A DNA stretch of 59,045 nucleotides from Actinomycetota bacterium (GCA_018268695.1 JAFDWD010001122.1:1-59045); one strand, 5' to 3'. Counted from the stretch's first letter, positions 16,238-24,143 are shown. The notes: generated from the letters alone by a model not told the origin. A program made the numbers and translations.

Positions 16238-16953
16238 TGGACCTTGGGATCAAAGGGCGGGTCGCGATCGTCACGGCCTGCTCGCGCGGGCTCGGCAAGG
16301 CGGCGGCCCTGGCCCTGGCCGACGAGGGCGTCAACCTGGTGGTCAACGCTCGTTCGCGTGAGCTGCTGGAGGGAATCTGCGACTCGGTGAAGACGCAGGT
16401 GGCGGTGGTCGACGGCGACCTCGCCGATCGCGAGCTCCCGCAGCGCCTGGTCGACACCGCCGTCGAGCGCTTCGGCCGGCTCGACATCCTCGTCGCCAAC
16501 AACGGCGGCCCGCCCACCGGCGGTGCCTTCGAGGTCTCCGAGCAGCAGATGGAGGAAGCGATCGACTCCGGCGTCATGGTGATCGCCCGGCTCGTGCGAG
16601 CGGCGGCCCCGGTGATGACACAGGGGGGATGGGGCCGCGTCTGCATCATCGCCTCGGGCTCGGTGAAGCAGCCGATGGACGACCTCGTGCTGTCGAACAT
16701 GGCCCGGCCGGGGATGTGGGGATGGGCGAAGACCGCGGCGACCGAGCTCGCCGGCCGCGGGGTGACCCTGAACGTGATCTGCCCGGGACTCCACGACACC
16801 AACCGCGCCGTCGAGCTCGGTCGGCAGGGCCGTCCTTACATCGGCGACCCCGAGGCTTTCGGGCGGATCGTCGCCTTCTCCTGCTCGGCCCACACCGATT
16901 TCATGACCGCGACGACCCTGGTCGTCGACGGCGGCAGGGTGCGGGGACTGTGA
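16237..16953 (+). CDS. SDR-family oxidoreductase lacking the catalytic Tyr
   Basis: A 238-residue short-chain dehydrogenase. The nucleotide-binding motif is TACSRGLGKAAA, followed by LVANNGGPP and the C-terminal TTLVVDGGR block. In place of Y-x-x-x-K the sequence reads W-G-W-A-K, as in a known subgroup of '3-oxoacyl-ACP reductase-like' SDRs that lack the tyrosine. It may still use NAD(P)H with another proton donor. The ATG overlaps the stop of the RidA gene by one base and the stop overlaps the GTGA of the hydrolase gene, placing it in the dioxygenase operon. Substrate is unknown. Confidence 0.88.
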   Translation: MDLGIKGRVAIVTACSRGLGKAAALALADEGVNLVVNARSRELLEGICDSVKTQVAVVDGDLADRELPQRLVDTAVERFGRLDILVANNGGPPTGGAFEVSEQQMEEAIDSGVMVIARLVRAAAPVMTQGGWGRVCIIASGSVKQPMDDLVLSNMARPGMWGWAKTAATELAGRGVTLNVICPGLHDTNRAVELGRQGRPYIGDPEAFGRIVAFSCSAHTDFMTATTLVVDGGRVRGL

Positions 16954-17753
16954 TCGGCGAGGCGACGATGGTTTCGACCCCGCTCGGCGCGGTGCATGTC
17001 TCCTGCGCCGGCTCGGGACCGCCTGCCCTGCTTCTGCACGGGATCGGTTCCGGCCACGCCGCCTTCGACGAGCAGCGGCCGCTGGCCGAGAGCCACGGCC
17101 TGTACGCCTGGGATGCCCCCGGCTACGGGCGCTCCGAGGACATCGGGGTCGATCCCGACATCAGCGCCTACGCCGCCGCGGCGGCGTTGGTGATCGCGAC
17201 GCTCGGGATCGGGCCGGCCGACGTCGTCGGTGTCTCCTGGGGCGGCGTGATCGCGACCCGCCTCGCCCTCGAGCACCCGGAGGCGGTCGGCACGCTTGCA
17301 CTGATCGGCTCGACCATCGGCCGCGCCGGAAACCCTGACGCGGTCGCCGACCTCGGCGCCCGCGCCGACGCCCTCGAGCGCGAAGGCGTCGAGGAGTGGT
17401 CCCGGCATCGGATCGATCGCGTCCTCGCCCCGGGGGCCTCGCCGCAGCTGCGCGAGACGGTGCGTCGGACGATGGTCTCGAACGTGCGCCCGGCCGGGTT
17501 CCGTCACGCCGCGCGCACCCTGGCCGGCACCGACCACCGCGACCGACTCAGCGAGATCGACGTCCCGACCCTGGTCGTCGCCGGGGCCGAGGATGGGGTT
17601 ACCGGACCGCCCGAAGCGCGGCTGTTGGCCGCGGGGATCTCGGGCGCGCAGATGTTGGTGGTTCCCGACGCGGGCCACCTCACGAACCAGGAGCAGCCGG
17701 CGGTGGTCAACGCCGCCCTGCTCGACCTTTGGAACGAAGGGAGAACCCGGTGA
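16950..17753 (+). CDS. Alpha/beta hydrolase, possible meta-cleavage (C-C) hydrolase
   Basis: A 267-residue alpha/beta-hydrolase with a full triad: Ser96 in GVSWGG, Asp215 in GAEDGVT and His243 in DAGHLTNQEQ; the oxyanion segment LLLHGIGSG is at 28-36. Length and layout fit the MhpC/BphD and 3-oxoadipate enol-lactonase groups. In an operon with a Rieske dioxygenase and an extradiol dioxygenase, hydrolysis of the ring-fission product is the natural assignment, although ester hydrolysis is possible. GTG at 16950 (GTGA overlap) is taken as start; an ATG six codons later is an alternative. Confidence 0.88.
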   Translation: MIGEATMVSTPLGAVHVSCAGSGPPALLLHGIGSGHAAFDEQRPLAESHGLYAWDAPGYGRSEDIGVDPDISAYAAAAALVIATLGIGPADVVGVSWGGVIATRLALEHPEAVGTLALIGSTIGRAGNPDAVADLGARADALEREGVEEWSRHRIDRVLAPGASPQLRETVRRTMVSNVRPAGFRHAARTLAGTDHRDRLSEIDVPTLVVAGAEDGVTGPPEARLLAAGISGAQMLVVPDAGHLTNQEQPAVVNAALLDLWNEGRTR

Positions 17754-19048
17754 GCGCAGTGAGACAGGAGACCGCCGCGGGGCCGTCACTCAACGGCAAG
17801 CCGATCGTCCGACGCGACGGCGCCGAGGTGAGCATCAAGGCCTTTCAGGACGAGGGCATCTATCGGGCCGAGCTCGAGAAGATCTTCGCCCGCTGTTGGC
17901 TCTACTTGGGGCACGAGAGCCAGCTCGGTGAGCCCGGTGACTACATCACCGCGCGGATGGGCGAGGACCCGGTGGTGATCGTCCGCGACGACGAGCGCCG
18001 GATCCGCGCGTACCTCAACAGTTGCCGCCACCGCGGACCCAAGGTTTGCCGGGCCGACCAAGGCAACTCGCGGGCGCTGCGCTGCCCGTACCACGGCTGG
18101 ACCTTCGGGCTCGACGGTTCACTGGTCGGCGTGCCCCGGGCGATGACCGCGTACCACGGTGAGCTCGACCGCTCGGAGTTGGGGCTGATCGAGGTCCCGA
18201 ACGTCGCCAGCGTGCACGGTCTGATCTTCGGCAACTGGGACGAGGACGCGCCGACCCTCGACGAGTACCTGGGTGACTTCAAGACCTACCTCGACCTGAT
18301 GCTGGCCCGCTCCGAGGGCGGGGTCGAGGTGGTCGGGGGCGTCCACCGCTGGACGATCGAGACGAACTGGAAGATCCCGTCCGAGAACTTCTGTGGCGAC
18401 CAGTACCACCTCTCGACCACCCACGCCTCCAGCGTCGAGGTCGGTTTCCGCAACCGGGTGACCGAGTACGGGCACACGATCCACGTCCCCGAGGGCCACG
18501 GCTTCGTGCGCGAGAAGGGCGGCGCCCAGCAGGGCGCGGTCGCGGTCACCGAGTACACGCGCTACGTCAGGGAGGTCCAGGACCGGATCGCCGCCGAAAA
18601 GGGCGAGCAGGCGGCGGAATTCGTCCCGGTCGGGGTCGGCACGATGTTCCCCAATCTCTCTTTCATGGACAGCGTCCGCTTCCGCACGCTTCGCCTTTGG
18701 CAGCCGCTCGGGCCGCGGCAGGTCGAGATCAACTCGTGGTGCCTGGTCGACGCCACCCTGCCCGACGAGCTGAAGGAAGCGGCGATGCGCCAGTACGTGC
18801 TCTCCTTCGGTCCCAGCGGGATGTTCGAGCAGGACGACGGCGAGGTCTGGTCCTCGATCAGCGAGGCCACCCGCGGCCACGTCGCCCAGCGGTACACCTT
18901 CAACTACACGATGGGGCTGGGCCACGAGCAAGACGTGTCCGAGGTCTACGACATCGACATGCCCGGCCGGGTCGGCGAGGCGTTCATGACCGAGGCCAAC
19001 CAGCGCTCCTACTACCGCCGCTGGCGCGACCTGATGGAGGCCGAGTGA
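17750..19048 (+). CDS. Rieske aromatic ring-hydroxylating dioxygenase, alpha subunit
   Basis: A 432-residue oxygenase large subunit. The Rieske [2Fe-2S] site is Cys92-x-His94 and Cys112-x2-His115 (CRHRG, CPYHGW). The mononuclear iron site shows Asp217, His220 and His225 in the block ENFCGDQYHLSTTH, the Asp bridging Rieske and iron centres in neighbouring subunits. It would insert O2 into an aromatic ring to give a cis-dihydrodiol. The gene begins with GTG overlapping the hydrolase stop and is followed at one-base overlap by the beta subunit. Ferredoxin and reductase genes lie 3 kb downstream. The ring substrate cannot be inferred from these residues. Confidence 0.94.
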   Translation: MSAVRQETAAGPSLNGKPIVRRDGAEVSIKAFQDEGIYRAELEKIFARCWLYLGHESQLGEPGDYITARMGEDPVVIVRDDERRIRAYLNSCRHRGPKVCRADQGNSRALRCPYHGWTFGLDGSLVGVPRAMTAYHGELDRSELGLIEVPNVASVHGLIFGNWDEDAPTLDEYLGDFKTYLDLMLARSEGGVEVVGGVHRWTIETNWKIPSENFCGDQYHLSTTHASSVEVGFRNRVTEYGHTIHVPEGHGFVREKGGAQQGAVAVTEYTRYVREVQDRIAAEKGEQAAEFVPVGVGTMFPNLSFMDSVRFRTLRLWQPLGPRQVEINSWCLVDATLPDELKEAAMRQYVLSFGPSGMFEQDDGEVWSSISEATRGHVAQRYTFNYTMGLGHEQDVSEVYDIDMPGRVGEAFMTEANQRSYYRRWRDLMEAE

Positions 19049-19551
19049 TGTCCGTCGCCGAAGCCGAGACCTGGACCGCGGTCGAAAGCCTCTACCGCAA
19101 GGAAGCGCGGCTGCTGCAGGGCGGGCGCTACCTCGATTGGCTGCAGCTCCTGACCGCCGACATCCGCTACCGGGCGCCGGTGGTGCGGGTGCTCGACCAT
19201 CGCGAGGATTCGGTCGCCGGGCCCAGCGACCTCGCCTATTACGACGAGGACCGGGAGTCGCTTGAACTGCGGGTGAACAAGCTCGCCAGCACGATGGCCT
19301 GGACCGAGTACCCGCCGTCGCGGCTGCGCTACTTCTTCCAGGTCACCGAGATCGCGAGCGAGGGCTCGGAGCTGGTCGCGACAAGCAATTTCCTCGTCTT
19401 CCAGACGCGGCATGAGTCGCACGAAAACACCTATTACGGGGAGCGCACCGACCGCCTGCGGGAGGTCGACGGCGAGCTCGCGGTGGCCGATCGGGTGATC
19501 GTGCTCGACCGCGCCCGCCTGCCCTCGGAGAACCTCAGCCTCTTCTTCTAG
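19048..19551 (+). CDS. Ring-hydroxylating dioxygenase, beta subunit
   Basis: A 167-residue NTF2-fold small subunit of an aromatic dioxygenase (Ring_hydroxyl_B). Diagnostic segments are YRKEARLLQGGRYLDWLQLL, DIRYRAPVVR, a SRLRYFFQVTEI strand and the C-terminal DRVIVLDRARLPSENLSLFF, close in form to BphA2/HcaF-type subunits. It forms alpha3beta3 hexamers with the preceding gene product and is mainly structural. It starts with TGATG overlap and ends 2 bp before the next small gene. Confidence 0.93.
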   Translation: MSVAEAETWTAVESLYRKEARLLQGGRYLDWLQLLTADIRYRAPVVRVLDHREDSVAGPSDLAYYDEDRESLELRVNKLASTMAWTEYPPSRLRYFFQVTEIASEGSELVATSNFLVFQTRHESHENTYYGERTDRLREVDGELAVADRVIVLDRARLPSENLSLFF

Positions 19552-19553
19552 CG

Positions 19554-19838
19554 ATGGAGATCGAGCTCAACAACGAGTTCGCCCTGGTTCGCCTCGAGGT
19601 GGACAAGAGCGCCAACGGCGAGCGCCTGCGGATCGTCTCCCGCCGCACCGGCCGTTCGCGCTCGCTCGACCCACTGATGCTCGAGGTCCTCACCTGGCTG
19701 CCGGACGAGAGCTTCATCGCCGCGTTGTCGACGCCGTTCGGTCCGGAGCCGGACCTCGGGGTCGTGCGCCGAGGGGCAGATTCCAACGACCACAACCCAG
19801 GGAGTGTCAATGGCGCTACAGAAGCTGACCCGCGCTGA
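19554..19838 (+). CDS. Small conserved protein of dioxygenase clusters
   Basis: A 94-residue protein (MEIELNNEFALVRLEV...) with no signal peptide or membrane segment. It resembles the roughly 80-100-residue proteins, often labelled 'dihydrodiol dehydrogenase' in actinobacterial annotations, which keep the pattern NEF-x-x-V-x-V, NGERL-x-I-x-S-x-R-x-G and LDPL-x-LE-x-LTW; that is recollection, not a search. It is too short to be a dehydrogenase. It begins 2 bp after the beta-subunit stop and overlaps the extradiol dioxygenase start by 29 bp. A chaperone, assembly or regulatory part of the oxygenase is possible. Confidence 0.72.
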   Translation: MEIELNNEFALVRLEVDKSANGERLRIVSRRTGRSRSLDPLMLEVLTWLPDESFIAALSTPFGPEPDLGVVRRGADSNDHNPGSVNGATEADPR

Positions 19839-20712
19839 GCTGCGCGTCGAGGACTTGGAGGAGGCGGTCTCCTTCAACACCGAGGTCTTCGGCCTCACCG
19901 AGCTGAGCCGCGAGGACGGCCGGGTCTACCTCACCTGCGGGGCCGACCAGGAGCGGGCGCAGCTCGTCCTCCGCGAGGGTGGCACCGGCACCGGCTCGTT
20001 CACGCTCTCGGTCGACGCCGAGGACGATCTCGAGGGCTTCGCCGAGCGGCTGCGAGGGGTCGGCGTCGACACCGAGGTCCGCACCGACGCGGCCCCCGGG
20101 CAGTCGCGGGCGCTCGCCTTCAGCCTGCCCACCGGCCAGGAGGTCGAGCTGGAAGCGCGACCGGAACGCAGCCTCTATCAGCACGAAGCGCTCGATCCGG
20201 CGCCGCAGCGGCACGGGGTGGGGGCGAGCGACATCGACCACATCACGATCGCCTTCGACGATGGCGCCAAGGCCAAGGCGACCGCCCGGGTCCTGACCGA
20301 GGGCCTCGGCTTCTCGGTCTCCGACGTGATGCTCGACCCCGAGGGCAACTGGCTCGGAGCCTGGACGCGCGCCGGCGAATACCACCACGACGTCGCGATG
20401 ATCCGCTGCCAGTCGGGGGCGACCCTGCACCACCTGGCCTGGACGCTCGACGGCGCCGACCATCTCAAGACCGCCGCCGACGCCCTCGCCCGCGCCGGCC
20501 ACTGCCTCGAGACCGGGCCGGGCCGCCACGGCGTGGGCGGGAACCTCTACTCCTACTTCTGGGCGCCCGGCGGCAACCGCTACGAGCTCTCGGCGGAGAT
20601 GCCGCGCCTGGTCGGCCGGCGCTCGCAGCCCCTGGTTCGCAGCGTCGCCGAGTTCAACGCCTTCAGCGCCTGGGGAACCCCACGCCCGGAGTCCTTCGGT
20701 GAAGGCTCATGA
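19810..20712 (+). CDS. Extradiol ring-cleavage dioxygenase (BphC-like, VOC superfamily)
   Basis: A 300-residue two-domain type I extradiol dioxygenase. The Fe(II) ligands are His144 (DIDHITI), His207 or His208 (TLHHLAW) and Glu259 (NRYELSAE), at almost the same positions as His146, His210 and Glu260 of BphC. It cleaves a catechol next to the diol to give a ring-fission product for the alpha/beta hydrolase. The ATG at 19810 is preceded by AGGGAG. The N-terminal VOC domain has no metal ligands, as usual. It overlaps the small upstream gene by 29 bp and precedes the cupin gene. Confidence 0.93.
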   Translation: MALQKLTRAELRVEDLEEAVSFNTEVFGLTELSREDGRVYLTCGADQERAQLVLREGGTGTGSFTLSVDAEDDLEGFAERLRGVGVDTEVRTDAAPGQSRALAFSLPTGQEVELEARPERSLYQHEALDPAPQRHGVGASDIDHITIAFDDGAKAKATARVLTEGLGFSVSDVMLDPEGNWLGAWTRAGEYHHDVAMIRCQSGATLHHLAWTLDGADHLKTAADALARAGHCLETGPGRHGVGGNLYSYFWAPGGNRYELSAEMPRLVGRRSQPLVRSVAEFNAFSAWGTPRPESFGEGS

Positions 20713-20746
20713 CGACGGTCGCCCGACCGCGAGGAAAGGAAGTCCG

Positions 20747-21184
20747 ATGCTGCTGATCTCACACGACAACGAGCCTTGGGAGGAATGGCGCCCCGGCGTT
20801 CATTCGCGGGCCTGGGCGACGGCGTCCAACGGCGCCTGCCAGGTGCGGATAGCCGAGCAGAAACTGGAGCCGGGCTGCGAAGCGCCGCCGCACTGGCACT
20901 ACTTCGAGGAGAACATCACGGTCGTCGCGGGGCTGGCGGAGCTGTCCGTCGGTGAGGAGACGGCCGAGGTCGGGCCCGGCAACACGGTGATCGTCCCGGC
21001 CACCGCCAGGCATGGATTTCGCAGCGTTGGCGACGTGCCCCTGCACGTCATCGCCTCGATGGGCTGGCCGATCAACGAGATCAACTACGAATCGAACCCC
21101 GACGAAATCTGGCGCGCGGGGGAGCGGGTCGGCGACGGCTCGCGGCGCCGGATGGGCCTGATGGCCGGGGCGGTGCAGTCCTGA
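20747..21184 (+). CDS. Cupin-domain protein
   Basis: A 145-residue single-domain cupin. The first cupin motif is PPHWHYFEENITVVAG with two His and a Glu, and the second is PGNTVIVPATARHGF with a His, so a 3-His/1-Glu metal site is intact. GAGGAAAGGA precedes the ATG by 6 bases. Cupins in aromatic clusters act as dioxygenases, isomerases or product-handling proteins. It lies one base upstream of the BphB-like dehydrogenase gene and 34 bp after the extradiol gene, so it is in the same operon. Confidence 0.88.
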   Translation: MLLISHDNEPWEEWRPGVHSRAWATASNGACQVRIAEQKLEPGCEAPPHWHYFEENITVVAGLAELSVGEETAEVGPGNTVIVPATARHGFRSVGDVPLHVIASMGWPINEINYESNPDEIWRAGERVGDGSRRRMGLMAGAVQS

Positions 21185-21185
21185 G

Positions 21186-22001
21186 ATGAGGCGCCTGGCC
21201 GAGCGGGTCGCATTGGTGACCGGTGCCGGGAGCGGGATCGGCCGCGGCGTCGCCGAGCGCCTTGTCGAGGAGGGCGCGAAGGTGGTCGCGATGGGTCGTC
21301 GGCCCGAGCCGTTGGAGGCGCTCCGCGAAGCCTGTGGCGCCGAGCTGGTCGAGCCGGTGGTGGCCGACGTCAGCCGCTACGAGGACTGCGCCCGCGGGGT
21401 CGAGGCGGCGCTCGCGCGCTGGGGCAGGCTCGACGTGGCCATCCCCAACGCGGGCGTCTACGACGCCCGTCTGCGCCTCGCCGGGACCGACCCCGCCGTC
21501 CTCGACCGGGCCTTCGACGAGCTCTTCGCCGTCAACGTCAAGGGGGCGCTCTTCACCGCCCGGGCCGCGATCGACGCGCTTGCCGAGCAGCAGGGCGCGA
21601 TCGTCTTCACCGCTTCCCTCTCGAGCGTGGCACCGGGGTTCGGCGGCGCCCTCTACGTCCCCTCCAAGCACGCGATCGCCGGCCTCACCCGACAGTTGGC
21701 GCTTGAGCTCGCGGGCCGTGTGCGAGTCAACGCGGTCGCCCTCGGCTACGTCGCCTCGGACCTGGCGGCACCGGTTGAGCTCGGCGCCGGCAAGGTCCTC
21801 AGCGAGCCGGAGGTCGTGGCGAAGCGCATCCCGACCGGCCGGGCGGCGCTGCCGGCCGATGTTGCCGGCGTCTACGCGATGCTGGCGTCGCCGGCCGACG
21901 GCTCGGCGATCACCGGCTCGGTGGTGCTGGTCGACGGCGGCCAATCCCTTTCCGGTCCCGGGCTCGCAGGCTGGGATCGCGGAGGAGCCGGTGAGAGCTG
22001 A
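21186..22001 (+). CDS. cis-Dihydrodiol dehydrogenase-like SDR (BphB/HcaB type)
   Basis: A 271-residue short-chain dehydrogenase. Features are the NAD motif TGAGSGIGRGVAE, IPNAGVYD at about 95-102, the long FDELFAVNVKG, FTASLSSV and a YVPSKHAI active site (Tyr-x3-Lys), then VRVNAVALGYVASDL. IPNAG-x-x-D, F-D-E-x-F-x-x-N-V-K-G and K-H-A-I are typical of biphenyl, benzene and cinnamate dihydrodiol dehydrogenases. It would oxidise the Rieske product to a catechol for the extradiol dioxygenase, completing a standard dihydroxylation route. ATG at 21186 follows the cupin stop by one base. Confidence 0.9.
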   Translation: MRRLAERVALVTGAGSGIGRGVAERLVEEGAKVVAMGRRPEPLEALREACGAELVEPVVADVSRYEDCARGVEAALARWGRLDVAIPNAGVYDARLRLAGTDPAVLDRAFDELFAVNVKGALFTARAAIDALAEQQGAIVFTASLSSVAPGFGGALYVPSKHAIAGLTRQLALELAGRVRVNAVALGYVASDLAAPVELGAGKVLSEPEVVAKRIPTGRAALPADVAGVYAMLASPADGSAITGSVVLVDGGQSLSGPGLAGWDRGGAGES

Positions 22002-22019
22002 CGACGGCGGACCATGCTA

Positions 22020-22036
22020 GTATACTTATTCAGTAT
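22020..22036 (+). promoter_or_regulatory. Motif A site 6 before the ferredoxin gene
   Basis: ATACTTATTCAGTAT (22022-22036) aligns without gaps to ATACTGCGTCAGTAT at 10033, and overlaps TATACT (22021-22026). It lies about 55 bp upstream of the ferredoxin GTG, so the ferredoxin-reductase pair may have its own promoter. Confidence 0.55.
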
Positions 22037-22090
22037 GGTGACTCGGTGCGCATCCACGGTGTCGGTCACGCCTCTACCGGAGGCCGGCGG

Positions 22091-22285
22091 GTGAGGGCGA
22101 TCGTCGACACCGACGTCTGCGATGGCTACGCGAACTGCGTGATGGAGGCGGAGATGATCTTCGATATCGATCCCGGCACCGGCACCGCCGTGGTGATCGT
22201 CGAGGTGGTGCCGGAGGACATGGTCGCCGCGGCCAGGCGCGCGGCGGCGAGCTGTCCGGTTTCGGCGATCCGCCTCGTCGACTAG
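22091..22285 (+). CDS. Small [3Fe-4S]-type ferredoxin
   Basis: A 64-residue ferredoxin with Cys10, Cys16 and Cys55 (CDGYANC and SCPVSAI), the three-cysteine pattern of [3Fe-4S] ferredoxins that serve actinobacterial P450s and some dioxygenases. The GTG at 22091 is selected because GGAGG lies about 8 bases upstream and the protein then begins MRAIVDTDVC, the normal family start; a GTG 15 codons upstream has no RBS. It is followed 9 bp later by the reductase gene. It probably carries electrons to the Rieske alpha subunit in place of a Rieske-type ferredoxin. Confidence 0.9.
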   Translation: MRAIVDTDVCDGYANCVMEAEMIFDIDPGTGTAVVIVEVVPEDMVAAARRAAASCPVSAIRLVD

Positions 22286-22294
22286 GAGGCTGGC

Positions 22295-23515
22295 GTGCGG
22301 GTCGTGGTGGTCGGAGCATCGGTCGCCGGCGTCGCCGCCTGTGAGGCGCTTCGCGCCGCCGGCTTCGGCGGCGAGATCGTGCTGGTGGGGGAGGAGCCGC
22401 ACTCGCCCTACGACCGCCCGCCGCTGAGCAAGCAGATCCTCAGTGGCGGCACCACGGCGGCGGAGATCGGCCTGCCCGCTGCCTCGCGGCTCGCCGAGCT
22501 GCAGGTGGCCTCACGGCTTGGTTGCCGCGCGGTCGGCCTCGACTGCTCCGATCGGACGGTCGAGCTCGAGGACGGTGAGAGGCTCGGCTTCGATGGTCTG
22601 ATCATCGCCACCGGCTCGACCGCGAACCGCCTCCCCTGGCAGCCCGCGGCCGGGGTGCACGTGCTGAGGACGCTCGACGACGCGCTCGGCCTGCGCCGCG
22701 AGATCGGCGCCGCCCGGCACGTCGTGGTGGTCGGTGCCGGGTTCATCGGTCTCGAGGTGGCCTCCTCGGCCCGCGCGCTCGGGATCGCGACCACGGTCCT
22801 GGAGAGCGCCCCGGCCCCGCTCGCCCGGATTCTCGGCGAGGACGTCGGCGCGCGCTTCGCCGCCCTCCACGTCGCCCACGGCGTCGATGTCCACTGCGGC
22901 GTCGAGGTGACGGGATTCGATCTGGTCGGAGATCGGGTCAGCGCCGTCGAGTTGGCCGGCGCGGCCCCGGTCGAGGCCGATCTGGTCGTCGTCGGGATCG
23001 GCGCCCGCCCGGCGACCGCATGGCTCGCGGGCAGTGGCCTCGCCGTCGACGATGGCGTCGTCTGCGACTCCCATCTGCGTGCCGCGCCCGGGATCTACGG
23101 CGCCGGAGACGTCGCTCGCTGGGATCACCCGATCTTCGGCTCGATCCGAGTCGAGCACTGGTCGACCGCCGGCGACCACGCGCGCACCGCCGCGGCGAAC
23201 CTGGTCGCCGAGCTCGACGGGCGGCCCGAGGACGAGAAGGTCGCGGACGAGATCCCCTACTTCTGGTCGGACCAGTTCGGGATCAAGATCCAGATGGCGG
23301 GGTGGGTGGCGGGGTACGAGGAGACCCACGAGTTCCGCGACGGCGAGCGCAGCGCCGTCCTCTTCGCTCGCGACGGCCGGCTGGTGGGGGCGATGACCTG
23401 GAGCTGGCCGGCGCAGGTCGCCCGCCTGCGTCGCGCGATCGCCGCGCGGACGGGGTGGACAGAGGCGATCGAGTCCGTGCAGATGGCCGGCGCGGCCGCG
23501 GGGCGGCCGTCGTGA
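22295..23515 (+). CDS. NAD(P)H-dependent ferredoxin reductase (BphA4-like)
   Basis: A 406-residue FAD/NAD-dependent reductase of the oxygenase-coupled class. The FAD motif is VVVGASVAGVAACEAL, followed by SPYDRPPLSK, the NAD motif VVVGAGFIGLEVASSA near residue 146-161, and GIYGAGDVARW. The C-terminal reductase domain includes the family WSDQFG block. TAGGAGG is 5 bases before the GTG. With the ferredoxin it forms the electron chain NAD(P)H - reductase - ferredoxin - dioxygenase. Confidence 0.93.
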   Translation: MRVVVVGASVAGVAACEALRAAGFGGEIVLVGEEPHSPYDRPPLSKQILSGGTTAAEIGLPAASRLAELQVASRLGCRAVGLDCSDRTVELEDGERLGFDGLIIATGSTANRLPWQPAAGVHVLRTLDDALGLRREIGAARHVVVVGAGFIGLEVASSARALGIATTVLESAPAPLARILGEDVGARFAALHVAHGVDVHCGVEVTGFDLVGDRVSAVELAGAAPVEADLVVVGIGARPATAWLAGSGLAVDDGVVCDSHLRAAPGIYGAGDVARWDHPIFGSIRVEHWSTAGDHARTAAANLVAELDGRPEDEKVADEIPYFWSDQFGIKIQMAGWVAGYEETHEFRDGERSAVLFARDGRLVGAMTWSWPAQVARLRRAIAARTGWTEAIESVQMAGAAAGRPS

Positions 23516-23516
23516 A

Positions 23517-24143
23517 ATGGGCCGCCGCGCTTCTGCCGTCCTGGCGCCGGTCCGTGTATCCGATCCGATGATGGCTCCGCTGACTCGATTCTCCGCCCGG
23601 GTCGTGATGATGCTCGTCACCGAGTCCGACGGCGACCGCGAGCTGGTGGCGACCGTTGAGCTGGCGCGCCGGCGGACCGCTCGGGTCCTGATCGTCGGGA
23701 TCCCCGGGGGGGTCCCGATCGGGATCTCGCTCGCGCCCCATGCCCTTGGCGTCTCCCAGACCGAGATTCGACGGGAAAGCGTCGAGCGGATGGTGAGGAG
23801 ATGCCGGGAGCTCGCGCACGACTTCCCCGGCGATCTGGCGGTCGAACATCGAATCTGGACCGGTCATCCGAGCCGCGCCGTCGGCTCCCTCATCGCCGCC
23901 GATTCGCTCGCCGGGGTGGTTGTCGGTCGCGCCCGTCGGCGGCTCGGGATAAGGTGGGCGATGGCCCGTTGGCGTCGCGCGGGAATCGAGGTCGAAGCGA
24001 CCTCCCCCGAGCGGCCGACCGGGTGGGGTAAGGACGCGGGCCGGCCGAACGGCACCGCCGGTCGGTCGCTCGGGGAGGCCGCGAGCGGCGCCGAGTCCGT
24101 CGCTCGCCAAGGGTCGTTCGGGAGTCCCGCGGGACCCTCCTGA
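23517..24143 (+). CDS. Possible universal-stress-protein-like protein
   Basis: A 208-residue reading that begins one base after the reductase stop; an ATG at 23568 is an alternative start without RBS support either way. Residues 28-145 weakly resemble a UspA fold: an initial beta strand with nearby MMLVTESDGDRELV, ARVLIVGI, a charged helix (TEIRRESVERMVRRCREL) and AADSLAGVVVGRARRR, where the normal Usp ATP-binding Gly pattern is incomplete. The last 60 residues are Gly/Pro/Arg-rich and may be disordered. Function is unknown; real coding is likely but the extent is uncertain. Confidence 0.5.
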   Translation: MGRRASAVLAPVRVSDPMMAPLTRFSARVVMMLVTESDGDRELVATVELARRRTARVLIVGIPGGVPIGISLAPHALGVSQTEIRRESVERMVRRCRELAHDFPGDLAVEHRIWTGHPSRAVGSLIAADSLAGVVVGRARRRLGIRWAMARWRRAGIEVEATSPERPTGWGKDAGRPNGTAGRSLGEAASGAESVARQGSFGSPAGPS

